A DNA stretch of 64,000 nt, taken from NCBI RefSeq assembly GCF_024345575.1, contig NZ_JAGQBJ010000010.1:48550-112549 (forward strand), read 5' to 3'. The notes beneath the pieces were generated by a model. The model worked only from the letters and a program-made list of their open reading frames with translations. It did not search any database and was not told the origin of the DNA. Made by a program: the position numbers and the translations under genes. Numbering within the stretch: position 1 is the first letter of the stretch; each line of letters opens with the position of its first letter. Positions 47,316 through 55,161 of this stretch are shown here, one piece after another. The stretch comes from Cyanobium sp. Morenito 9A2 (GTDB taxonomy: Bacteria > Cyanobacteriota > Cyanobacteriia > PCC-6307 > Cyanobiaceae).

Positions 47316-48447
47316 CGTTCATGTTGCGCAGGGTGGCCACCGAGGAAGGCGAGACACGGTTGAGATAACGGAAGATCCAGTACTTGAAGATCGTTGCCAG
47401 GATCACAGGGAAAGTGGCGATAAATAGCAAAACAAAGTTCTCTTCAGCTGGCAAACCGAAGTGGTGAGCGATGCCTCCCAGCAGGACTGTCCAACCCTCA
47501 GGGCTGTGAAAACCAACGAAGATGTCGGTGAATAGGATGATCGCAAACGCTTTGGCACTATCACTGAGGCCGTAAATCACTTCGTCGAGAAAACCGCGCA
47601 ACACGCGTAGCTCCTGACGTCCAAAGAGACAGACCAGCAAAAAGCCCAGCAAGCCAGCGCCGTCGGCAATGATATTTTTGATCGCATCTGAACTTTGACT
47701 ATCGGCCTCTTCCTTGAGCTCACTGGCTTTTTCGGCCAATTTCGAGCGCAACTCATCCCGATTGGGAATCTCAGCCCCCCGAAGCAGGGCGTCGAATTCA
47801 ATCTCAGACTGATAGAGGCGCAGTTGCTTGGCGGCCTCCTCCTCGAGCTGGGGACGTGGATAGGTCAGGAAGGGCAAATCGGGGGCCAAGCGATCCACCA
47901 GGGGTGAGATCACATAGGTCCGACTCACCTGCTGCACCAACACGGGCACCAGGATCAGCAGCAACAGAATGCGCAGCGACACGAGGGTGGAGTCCCGTCG
48001 GCGCCGGAAGCCGGCCACCACCGTGGCCTCCGCCTCAGGATCCAGCTGGCGACGCACACCATCGAATACCCCCAGCAGACTCCGGGGGAGCATGTCGGGA
48101 GAGCGACTGATGCTCGGCAGGGGGCTCCGCCCCAGGTAACGGGCCGTCACCGCCTCAATCAGTTGCAGCTGGCGCAGCTCCTGACCGACGAACTCCTGGC
48201 GACGGGGTTCGAGCTGGTCGAGCGCCTGGCGGCAAACCTGGAGGGCAGCACGGAAGCGGCGCAACATCTGCGCCTTGGTGGAGCGGGGAATACTGAGCTC
48301 CAGCTCAGGCCTAACCGGACGATCGTTGTAGTACTCCAGCTCAAGGCTCTGAATCAGCAGCGCGGCCTCATAGGCCCGCTCCAGATCATTGCTCAGGTCC
48401 AGGGCCTGGGCCTTGCCAAACGTTCCCATCCAATCGGTCAACCCCAT
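47305..48447 (-). CDS. pxcA: Proton extrusion protein PxcA (CemA/CotA family)
   Basis: 380 residues. A long hydrophilic N-terminal domain (about residues 1-150) is followed by a first membrane segment (LRILLLLILVPVLVQQV), a loop with QLRLYQSEIEFDALLRGAEI, and three further membrane segments ending in YWIFRYLNRVSPSSVATL. This is the CemA/PxcA form. PxcA is needed for light-induced proton release and CO2/pH homeostasis in the cytoplasmic membrane. The stop overlaps the cobU GTG by 11 bp. Confidence 0.94.
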   Translation of the reverse strand: MGLTDWMGTFGKAQALDLSNDLERAYEAALLIQSLELEYYNDRPVRPELELSIPRSTKAQMLRRFRAALQVCRQALDQLEPRRQEFVGQELRQLQLIEAVTARYLGRSPLPSISRSPDMLPRSLLGVFDGVRRQLDPEAEATVVAGFRRRRDSTLVSLRILLLLILVPVLVQQVSRTYVISPLVDRLAPDLPFLTYPRPQLEEEAAKQLRLYQSEIEFDALLRGAEIPNRDELRSKLAEKASELKEEADSQSSDAIKNIIADGAGLLGFLLVCLFGRQELRVLRGFLDEVIYGLSDSAKAFAIILFTDIFVGFHSPEGWTVLLGGIAHHFGLPAEENFVLLFIATFPVILATIFKYWIFRYLNRVSPSSVATLRNMNGGG

Positions 48448-48454
48448 GGTGTGA

Positions 48455-49138
48455 TTAGCGGGAGAACACCCACCAGGTCAGCATCGGCACGACGGTGCCC
48501 AGCACCAGCAACACGATCACCCAGGTGGTGGCATTGCTGGAGGCGGTTTGCTCGACACTGGGGATGTTGGATTCAACCGCCTTACGCTCGATCTGCACAG
48601 GTGGGCCTGGGTCTTCTCCGCCCGAAAGCACCACTTCCAGACGCTCCAGCGCCTCAAGTGAGGCCTGGCGGTAGCGGGCGCCGTCACGGAGAGGCACACC
48701 CATCGTGCTGGCGGCCGTGCTCTCCAGCAGAGCGGGGGGCAACTGCTCGAGCAACTCGGGTGAAGCAGCGATCGCGGCCGTGTTGTTCTGGGTCTCAATC
48801 AACACCAGCAGCGTGGCCTCATCGGGCGCCGCCACGTCCCACTGCTCCACCAGTTGCTGTGCCAGTTGATCCAGCGACAGGCCGTAATCAAGACGTCCCA
48901 GGGTGATCAGGTGGGCTTCGATGTGATCGGCGGACAGCTGCCCCAGCCGGCGCTCCAGATCAGCGATCGCCGCGCGACTGAGCACGGCGGAATGATCCAG
49001 CACCCGTTCGGCGGGAGGGCGCTCCGGAAAATCCTGCAGCGCGACGGCCCAGGCAGCCGGGGCGGGGGACAAACCCAGCACCAGAGCCAGCGCAAGAGCA
49101 GGCAGAGCGAGCAGGAAGCGGCGGAGGGCGCGTACCAC
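48455..49138 (-). CDS. TPM domain protein (Psb32-like)
   Basis: 227 residues from GTG 49138. A signal peptide (FLLALPALALALVLG) is followed by the TPM/Psb32 domain: VLDHSAVLSRAAIADLERRL, HLITLGRLDYGLSLDQ and ATLLVLIETQNNTAAIAASP. A C-terminal membrane segment (ATTWVIVLLVLGTVVPML) follows. Psb32 supports photosystem II repair; MOLO1/TPM proteins are often phosphatase-like. It starts 8 bp before pxcA in the same direction. Confidence 0.9.
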   Translation of the reverse strand: MVRALRRFLLALPALALALVLGLSPAPAAWAVALQDFPERPPAERVLDHSAVLSRAAIADLERRLGQLSADHIEAHLITLGRLDYGLSLDQLAQQLVEQWDVAAPDEATLLVLIETQNNTAAIAASPELLEQLPPALLESTAASTMGVPLRDGARYRQASLEALERLEVVLSGGEDPGPPVQIERKAVESNIPSVEQTASSNATTWVIVLLVLGTVVPMLTWWVFSR

Positions 49139-49212
49139 AGGCCTGCGAAGAAAACACCGAACCAGTTTGCCCTTCGGGGCCCGCTCTGTCGCGGACGTCA
49201 GAGGAGATCAGG

Positions 49213-49926
49213 GTGGGCCCTGTGCCAGCGTTGGAGGCGGTGGTGGCAATGGAGGCCATGGGGATTCCCCTCGCCGCGAGGGTGACGCTGGCCTCAGGGC
49301 TGCTGGGGCTGACCCTGTGCGTGACCAATCAGTGGACGACGGCGGAGCTCAGCCCCGCCCTACAGCGCTCAGGAGTGCTCGCCGGCCTGTTGTCAGTGGG
49401 GTTGATGCTCGTGGCACTGCTCTGGACCCGCATCCAGCCGGAGGCTCCGGAACGGGTGGTGTTGGAGGGTCGCCAGGGTCTTGAGCTTGTGGCAGGTCTA
49501 CCCGAACCCCTGGCGGAGGAACTGGGTTGGGGCACTCAAATGCTGCTCACGGCCACCCCGGCGGCCTCGGTGCTGGTGCACTGGCGGGGGCGGACCCTGG
49601 TGCGGCGAGGGGTGCTGGCCACCGCGTGCTTCAGCCCGGGGGCGATCTGTTCCCGCGCCAGCGCCACGGAACGGGCGATCTCCCTGGTCAACCTGGCGCT
49701 CTACCCGGGCCGGGCTGAATTCATCGGCCTGCCCGACGGTGTGCCCGCGGTGTTGATTCAGCCGTTGGGCTCCCAGGGCTGGGTGCTGCTGGGGGGCTGG
49801 TCAACCCGTTGTTTCAGCCGCAGCGATGAGGCCTGGCTCCAGGGCTGGGCCCAGAGGCTCAGAACAGCACTGGAGCGCTGGGGGCCCTCTGGGGAGCCTT
49901 CGGAGGGAGTTCCAGGAGGGAGCTGA
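49213..49926 (+). CDS. Cofactor assembly of complex C subunit B-like protein (CCB2/CCB4 family)
   Basis: 237 residues from GTG 49213. Two N-terminal membrane segments (ARVTLASGLLGLTLCV and VLAGLLSVGLMLVALLW) are followed by a soluble domain with LVHWRGRTLVRRGVL and a Trp/Gly-rich end. CCB proteins attach haem ci to cytochrome b6 in the cytochrome b6f complex. Its last 68 bp overlap the lptC gene on the other strand, an unusually long antisense overlap. Confidence 0.8.
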   Translation: MGPVPALEAVVAMEAMGIPLAARVTLASGLLGLTLCVTNQWTTAELSPALQRSGVLAGLLSVGLMLVALLWTRIQPEAPERVVLEGRQGLELVAGLPEPLAEELGWGTQMLLTATPAASVLVHWRGRTLVRRGVLATACFSPGAICSRASATERAISLVNLALYPGRAEFIGLPDGVPAVLIQPLGSQGWVLLGGWSTRCFSRSDEAWLQGWAQRLRTALERWGPSGEPSEGVPGGS

Positions 49927-51076
49927 CCCGGCCCCCAGGAGTTGTGAACACGGCCAGCCCCTTCGCGCCCAGGGAGCCGCTGACCTCGCTGGCGCGGGTC
50001 ACTTGCTTGTTGGCCGTGCGCCGCAGAAGAACTCCTCCGGTGGCCTTGAACGCCTGGGTGGTCCAGTTCCAGTGGCAAGCCGTCGCCTGGAGCCAATCGC
50101 CGGGTTGACGCAGGTCGCAGGCCTGGGGCACAACGACGCTCTGCTCCTTCTGTTGAATCTCAAATGAAGACCCCTGAATCCGGAGCTGCCCCACAACGGC
50201 CGAGAAGGGCCGTGCGCTGGTGATGCGTTGGGTGCCGAAGTTCCAGCGGCTCAGACCAGCCTGCAGCAAGGCTTTTTGGGCTGTGTCAGTGAGTTTCACC
50301 GGCGCCTGAAAATCCAGCCACTGCTCTCGGGTGTTGCCCACCAGCCGAGAAGCGCTCAACAGCTGACGGCTGCCTTTGTCACCCTTGCGGATGCCCTGAA
50401 CCGGACCGCTGCCCAACAGGCTTCCACTGCCGGGATGCCAATCGACGGTGGCCACCATGAGCACCGTCTTGGGCGGTCCCTGGCGCTGGCTTGGGGCCGT
50501 TGTCTGACCCTTGGGCGCAATCGGCGCCGCTCCCTTCTGTCCCACGGCTGGACCCGGCTGGGCTTCCCACCGCTCGAGCTTGGGTTGGCCGCGAAGTTCA
50601 ATCCGATCGAGATCCAAGCGGAAGCGGGCCGTGCTTGCGCTGAGCCGGGATTGGTCGTCAAGCGCCACCGGACGGCGATCGATTTCCATCAGCTGCTGGC
50701 GCGGAATCCAGTTCACCCGATCGCCCGTGATCTGCACCGGCCGGTCGCCGATCACCTCGATGGTGACACCCTGCTCAAGGGTGATGCGCTCACCATCGTT
50801 GAACACCGTGCCCCTTGCGGCCCGAATGCGATAGCGGGCCTGGCCAGCCGTATAGATCACCCCACGGGGGAAACGGACGTAGGCCATCCGGGCAGCCAGC
50901 TCGTAGCGGGCCTCAGGACTCCGCAGTTCCCAGGCCGGGCGCCCCTGGCTGTCCTGTTGACGCAGGTTGAGACTGCGGAACACAAAGGGCAGGGGCTTCT
51001 CCTGGCGCACCGGTGTCGACCAGCACCCCGCGAGGGGCAGGAGGAGAAGCAAGGCGAAGGGGTGCAGGCGCCTCAC
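49859..51076 (-). CDS. lptC: LptC-like lipopolysaccharide export lipoprotein
   Basis: 405 residues from GTG 51076, starting VRRLHPFALLLLLPLAGC, whose LAGC lipobox predicts a lipoprotein. The LptC beta-jellyroll (about residues 30-180) contains RSLNLRQQDSQGRPAWEL, ARYRIRAARGTVFNDGERIT and VTIEVIGDRPVQITGDRVNW. A Pro/Gln-rich linker and a second jellyroll-like domain (about 230-400) make it far longer than E. coli LptC (191 aa). GTGA overlap with the metG stop. It partners the lptA-lptB-lptF operon 24 kb away. Confidence 0.87.
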   Translation of the reverse strand: MRRLHPFALLLLLPLAGCWSTPVRQEKPLPFVFRSLNLRQQDSQGRPAWELRSPEARYELAARMAYVRFPRGVIYTAGQARYRIRAARGTVFNDGERITLEQGVTIEVIGDRPVQITGDRVNWIPRQQLMEIDRRPVALDDQSRLSASTARFRLDLDRIELRGQPKLERWEAQPGPAVGQKGAAPIAPKGQTTAPSQRQGPPKTVLMVATVDWHPGSGSLLGSGPVQGIRKGDKGSRQLLSASRLVGNTREQWLDFQAPVKLTDTAQKALLQAGLSRWNFGTQRITSARPFSAVVGQLRIQGSSFEIQQKEQSVVVPQACDLRQPGDWLQATACHWNWTTQAFKATGGVLLRRTANKQVTRASEVSGSLGAKGLAVFTTPGGRVSSLLELPPKAPQRAPSAPVLF

Positions 51077-52674
51077 AGGGGTGCATCCAGTTCCAGGCGA
51101 GCCATCACCGGCTGGGGCTCCGGTAGAAGCTGGCCGGGGTCCAGGCCACCCCAGCACAGGCGCTCCAGCCAGGGGACATCAAGAGAGGCGGCTGGATCGT
51201 CGGCCCCGGACAGCAACCCCTTCGGAACACCGCTGGTCAAGGGCGATTGCCCCAATTGCTCCAGCATCCGCCCGGAGAGATCCGGGACCAGTGGTGCGAT
51301 CAGCAAGGCCACCAGCCGGGCCGATTCCAAAACCGCATAGAGGTCTTCCCCCACGCCCGTCGAGGCTCCCTCCTGCTTGATGCGGCTCCAAGGGGCGCGC
51401 TCGTTGAGGAAGCCGTTGGCCGTGATCGCCAATTGAAGGGCAGCCTGGGCGGCGGACTGAAAGTCAAGGCGCTCCAGAGACGCAATCACTGAATCCCGCG
51501 CCCCCGTGGCGGCCTGGGCCAATGGGTGGTCTCCCGCACGGGTGGCACCAGCGGGCGGCACGGCGCCGTCGAACCAGCGCCTTGCCATCGAGGAGGTGCG
51601 GTTGAGCAGGTTGCCGATCGTGTTGGCCAGATCGTTGTTGACCAGATCGACGAGGCGCTGCTGCTGGAAGTCCCCGTCATCGCCGAAGGCGATGTCACGC
51701 AGGAGATACCAGCGGAGGGCATCGCGGCCACAGCGATCGAGCAGTGCGACCGGATCGAGCACGTTACCCAGGGATTTGCCCATCTTCTGGCCCTCGCGGG
51801 TGAGGAAGCCATGGCCGTACACACGCTTCGGCGGCTCCAGGCCGGCGGAGAGCAGCATCGCCGGCCAGTAGACGGCATGGAAACGAAGAATGTCCTTGCC
51901 GATCACGTGCACATGGGCGGGCCAGCCGCGGGACAGGGCGGTAGCGAGATCAGCTTCGTCGCCAGGCTCCAGCAGAGCCGTGAGGTAGCCCAGGAGGGCG
52001 TCGAACCACACGTAAAACGTGTGCCCGGCATGACCCGGTACCGGAATGCCCCAGGGCAGGTTGACGCGGGAAATCGAGAAGTCACGCAGGCCCTGGGCCA
52101 CGAAATTCTCCACCTCCTTGCGCCGGCTGGCGGGCTGGATGAAGCCCTCTTGGACGATCAGTGCCTCGATCGCTGCCTGGTAACGGGACAGGCGGAAAAA
52201 GAGGTTGAGCTCGTCACGCCACTCCAGGGGCCGGCGGTGGATGCTGCATTCAGGATCTTGGACCTCGTGGGGGTCGTCCTTGAACTCCTCGCAGGCCACG
52301 CAGTACCAGCCCTGCTGTCGCCCCTCGATGATGTCGCCGTGGGCCTGCACCCGGGCGAAGAATTGCTCCACCAAGCTCCGGTGTCTGGGGTCGGTGGTGC
52401 GGATCATCCGGTCGTTGCTGATCTGCCAGCGCTGCCAGAGCTCCTGGAACTGGGCACTGACCGCGTCGCAATGGGCCTGAGGACTCAGACCGGCGGCCTC
52501 AGCCGTGCGTTGAATCTTCTGGCCATGTTCATCGCAGCCGGTGATGAACATCACCGGATTCCCCCGAAGCCGCTCGAAGCGGGCCAGCGCATCACAGGCC
52601 AGGGTGGTGTAGGCGCTACCGAGGTGGGGCCTGTCGTTGACGTAGTAGAGCGGTGTGGTGAGGGTGAAGGTCAT
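51073..52674 (-). CDS. metG: Methionyl-tRNA synthetase
   Basis: 533 residues from ATG 52674 (MTFTLTTPLYYVNDRPHLGSAYTT, in part). The HIGH-like motif is PHLGS and the KMSKS motif is the variant KMGKS in FLTREGQKMGKSLGNV. A CXXC...CXXXH pattern in CVACEEFKDDP and the following PECSIHRRP suggests a bound zinc. Class I core plus anticodon-binding helices, without the C-terminal tRNA-binding domain. The stop overlaps the lptC start by 4 bp. An ATG 12 bp upstream (52686) is possible. Confidence 0.95.
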   Translation of the reverse strand: MTFTLTTPLYYVNDRPHLGSAYTTLACDALARFERLRGNPVMFITGCDEHGQKIQRTAEAAGLSPQAHCDAVSAQFQELWQRWQISNDRMIRTTDPRHRSLVEQFFARVQAHGDIIEGRQQGWYCVACEEFKDDPHEVQDPECSIHRRPLEWRDELNLFFRLSRYQAAIEALIVQEGFIQPASRRKEVENFVAQGLRDFSISRVNLPWGIPVPGHAGHTFYVWFDALLGYLTALLEPGDEADLATALSRGWPAHVHVIGKDILRFHAVYWPAMLLSAGLEPPKRVYGHGFLTREGQKMGKSLGNVLDPVALLDRCGRDALRWYLLRDIAFGDDGDFQQQRLVDLVNNDLANTIGNLLNRTSSMARRWFDGAVPPAGATRAGDHPLAQAATGARDSVIASLERLDFQSAAQAALQLAITANGFLNERAPWSRIKQEGASTGVGEDLYAVLESARLVALLIAPLVPDLSGRMLEQLGQSPLTSGVPKGLLSGADDPAASLDVPWLERLCWGGLDPGQLLPEPQPVMARLELDAPL

Positions 52675-52768
52675 CGGCGGTGTCATTGGGCCCGCTGCAC
52701 CGCAAAGGCGGTCCCGCGCCGGGGGCGGATCCTAACCAGCACAGCTTTTCATCCTGCTCTGATCTGCC

Positions 52769-53356
52769 ATGGATCACCCCCTTTCAAGCCCCGGCCCCTC
52801 GTTGGTTGCTTTGCACCAGCTGGCCTTGGCCGACGGGGACTTCAGTGCTGAGGAGGCACGGTTGCTGGCCGAGCAGTTGGGCACGGATCTGGCGCAGAAG
52901 CCCTGGCAGGCATCCCCTGATGTCAGTGATGCAGATCTCCTGAGTGTGCTGGCCAGGGGCACGCCAGAAGCGGAAAACTTCCTGCGCACGGCCGTCATCG
53001 TGGCCTTGGCCGAAGGCCATCTCAGCCGCGAGGAGTTCGCGCTGATCCAGCACTGGTCAGCCCTTCTGGAGGTCGGCGGCGCCGTTCTGACGGGGCTCCA
53101 TCCCGAGGGAGAAGCACTCGACGGAGTGCGCCGCTGGTTGGATGGCCTCAATCCCCACGACCCTGCCGTGGCGGGCTTCCTGGTGCACCTGATTCCGGCG
53201 CAGTGCCCCTTTGAGCGCGACATCATCCTCTTCGGTCACAAGGTGGTGCACGTGCCGCCGATGTGCACCATCAATCCGCTCTATAACCAACTTGTGGCTC
53301 TGCGCTTGGGTTGTCTGACCAGCCTGGCGGACGCCCCCCAGGCCGCCAACCATTGA
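52769..53356 (+). CDS. Mo-dependent nitrogenase C-terminal-domain protein with TerB-like N-terminus
   Basis: 195 residues. The N-terminal half (about residues 10-110) resembles a TerB-type helical domain (QLALADGDFSAEEARLLAEQ). The C-terminal half matches the cyanobacterial Mo-nitrogenase C-terminal family: GFLVHLIPAQCPFERDI, KVVHVPPMCTINPLYNQL and VALRLGCLTSLA. The two conserved Cys residues could bind a metal or cluster. No nif genes are in the window, so the family name need not mean nitrogen fixation. The stop overlaps the FAD oxidoreductase ATG. Confidence 0.85.
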   Translation: MDHPLSSPGPSLVALHQLALADGDFSAEEARLLAEQLGTDLAQKPWQASPDVSDADLLSVLARGTPEAENFLRTAVIVALAEGHLSREEFALIQHWSALLEVGGAVLTGLHPEGEALDGVRRWLDGLNPHDPAVAGFLVHLIPAQCPFERDIILFGHKVVHVPPMCTINPLYNQLVALRLGCLTSLADAPQAANH

Positions 53357-55161
53357 TGGCCATCAGCACAGAACGGGCGGCCGTCGTGGTCTGGGGTGGG
53401 GGCAGCGGTGGTGTGGCGGCGGCCCTGCAGGCGGCCCGCAGCGGCGCCGACACCCTGTTGCTCACCCCCGGGCCCTGGCTGGGGGGGATGGTGAGTGCCG
53501 CGGGCGTCTGTGCCCCTGACGGCAATGAACTCAGCCCGTGGCAAACGGGGCTGTGGGGGGCGCTGCTGCGGGCCCTGCGCCTGGAGGAGCCCGAGGGGCT
53601 GGATCACAACTGGGTGAGCTGCTTCGGCTACCGGCCCGCGAGCGCCGAGCGCGTGCTCCGGCGTTGGTTGGCCGCCGAAGCGCGCCTGCGCTGGTGGCCC
53701 AACTGCACCCTGCTAGCGGCCCATCGCCGGGGAGCGCGCCTCACCGCCCTGGAGCTGGAGACCCCCGCTGGCCCCAGGCGCGTGGCCCTGGAGGTGGCGG
53801 TGGATGGGAGCGATCGCGGCGAGCTGCTGCCCCTGGCCCAGGCCCCCTTCCGGCTGGGCTGGGAATCCCATGAGCAGTGGCAGGAACCCAGTGCCCCCAG
53901 CCGCGCCCGGCTGGAATCCGATCCGTTTTTCAGACAACAACCCGTGCAGTCGCCCACCTGGGTGGTGATGGGGCAGCTGGGAGAGGGAGGCGCTCCGATC
54001 AAGGGCTCTGGCTTGGCCTCTCCATTCGAGCAGGCCACCGCGTCCTTCGGCCTGGGGCGCACCCTCACCTACGGACGCCTGCCCGGGGGCTTGGTCATGC
54101 TCAATTGGCCCCTCCATGGCAACGACTGGCACAGGGACCTCGATCGGGCCTTCAGCGGCGACCCTGGCCAGGAGGAAGAGCTCGCCCAGGCGATGCGCCA
54201 GCACAGCCTGCACTTTCTCAGCACCCTTGAGCAGGCCACGGACGGCTGGTTAAAGCCCGGACATGCGTTTCCTGGCCTCACGCCCCCGGCCTCTGCGGCG
54301 GAGGGCCCGGAGGGGGATCAGAGCCTCGCCCTGATGCCCTACTGGCGCGAAGGTCGCCGGCTGGTGGCCCGCTCGCTGGTGCGGGAACAGGATCTCCTAC
54401 CCCAGGGTCCGGGCGCCTCGATCGCACCGCTGCCGTTCGATGACAAGCGCCAGGTGCAAGCCATCGCCGTCGGCAACTACGTCAACGACCACCACTACCC
54501 AGGCCCCGATTGGCCCCTGGCTCCCAAGGCCTGTCCCTGGGGCGGGCGCTGGAGCGGCACCCCCTTCACCATCCCGTACGGCGCCTTGATCAGCGCCGAC
54601 GTGGAGAACCTCCTTGCCGCCGACAAGGCGATCGGCACGAGCCACATGGCCAATGGCGCCACGCGGCTGCAGCCCCTGGTGCTTAATGTCGGCCAAGCGG
54701 CGGGGCTGGCGGCAGCTCTCTGCGTGCATCAGGGGATCCGGCCGGCCGATCTCCCCGTGCGAGAGCTGCAGGAGCAGCTGATCAGCGAGGCCCAGGCCCC
54801 GGCCGGGCCCCTGCCCCTCTGGGACACCCCCTGGCACCATCCCGATTGGCGCGAACGCCAGCGGTCTGCCCTGCTGGATCCATCGGTCCTGGGGAGCGAT
54901 GGGCTCTGGCCGAACGCCCCCGAATCACCAAACCACCAAATCCCGGCCGAACCTGGCGAGGCGCACTGGTCCGGCACCCTGCATCCAGATGGCCAGGGGC
55001 GCTACCAGCTCACGACAGCAACGGACCAGTGGCCCGTGATCACCCTCGAGCCGCAGCTCCACCGCTGGCTCAACCAGCTAGAGCGCCCCACCGAGGTGGT
55101 CTTGATCGGCACCGCCAACCCCTGGGGCCCGTGGCTGCGCGTCTCACGGCTGGCCCGTTGA
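53356..55161 (+). CDS. FAD-dependent oxidoreductase (FAD_oxidored family)
   Basis: 601 residues from ATG 53356, co-translated with the previous gene (TGATG). The N-terminal FAD motif VVVWGGGSGGVAAALQAARSG (in part) is at about residues 9-25, followed by GGMVSAAGVCAPDGNE. The middle has VKLPF-like FAD contacts, and ISADVENLLAADKAIGTSHMANG (in part) near residue 415 is the second FAD-binding region. The family oxidises or hydroxylates unknown substrates; xanthan lyase-like annotations are common. It converges with the RNB gene and overlaps it by 18 bp. Confidence 0.85.
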   Translation: MAISTERAAVVVWGGGSGGVAAALQAARSGADTLLLTPGPWLGGMVSAAGVCAPDGNELSPWQTGLWGALLRALRLEEPEGLDHNWVSCFGYRPASAERVLRRWLAAEARLRWWPNCTLLAAHRRGARLTALELETPAGPRRVALEVAVDGSDRGELLPLAQAPFRLGWESHEQWQEPSAPSRARLESDPFFRQQPVQSPTWVVMGQLGEGGAPIKGSGLASPFEQATASFGLGRTLTYGRLPGGLVMLNWPLHGNDWHRDLDRAFSGDPGQEEELAQAMRQHSLHFLSTLEQATDGWLKPGHAFPGLTPPASAAEGPEGDQSLALMPYWREGRRLVARSLVREQDLLPQGPGASIAPLPFDDKRQVQAIAVGNYVNDHHYPGPDWPLAPKACPWGGRWSGTPFTIPYGALISADVENLLAADKAIGTSHMANGATRLQPLVLNVGQAAGLAAALCVHQGIRPADLPVRELQEQLISEAQAPAGPLPLWDTPWHHPDWRERQRSALLDPSVLGSDGLWPNAPESPNHQIPAEPGEAHWSGTLHPDGQGRYQLTTATDQWPVITLEPQLHRWLNQLERPTEVVLIGTANPWGPWLRVSRLAR

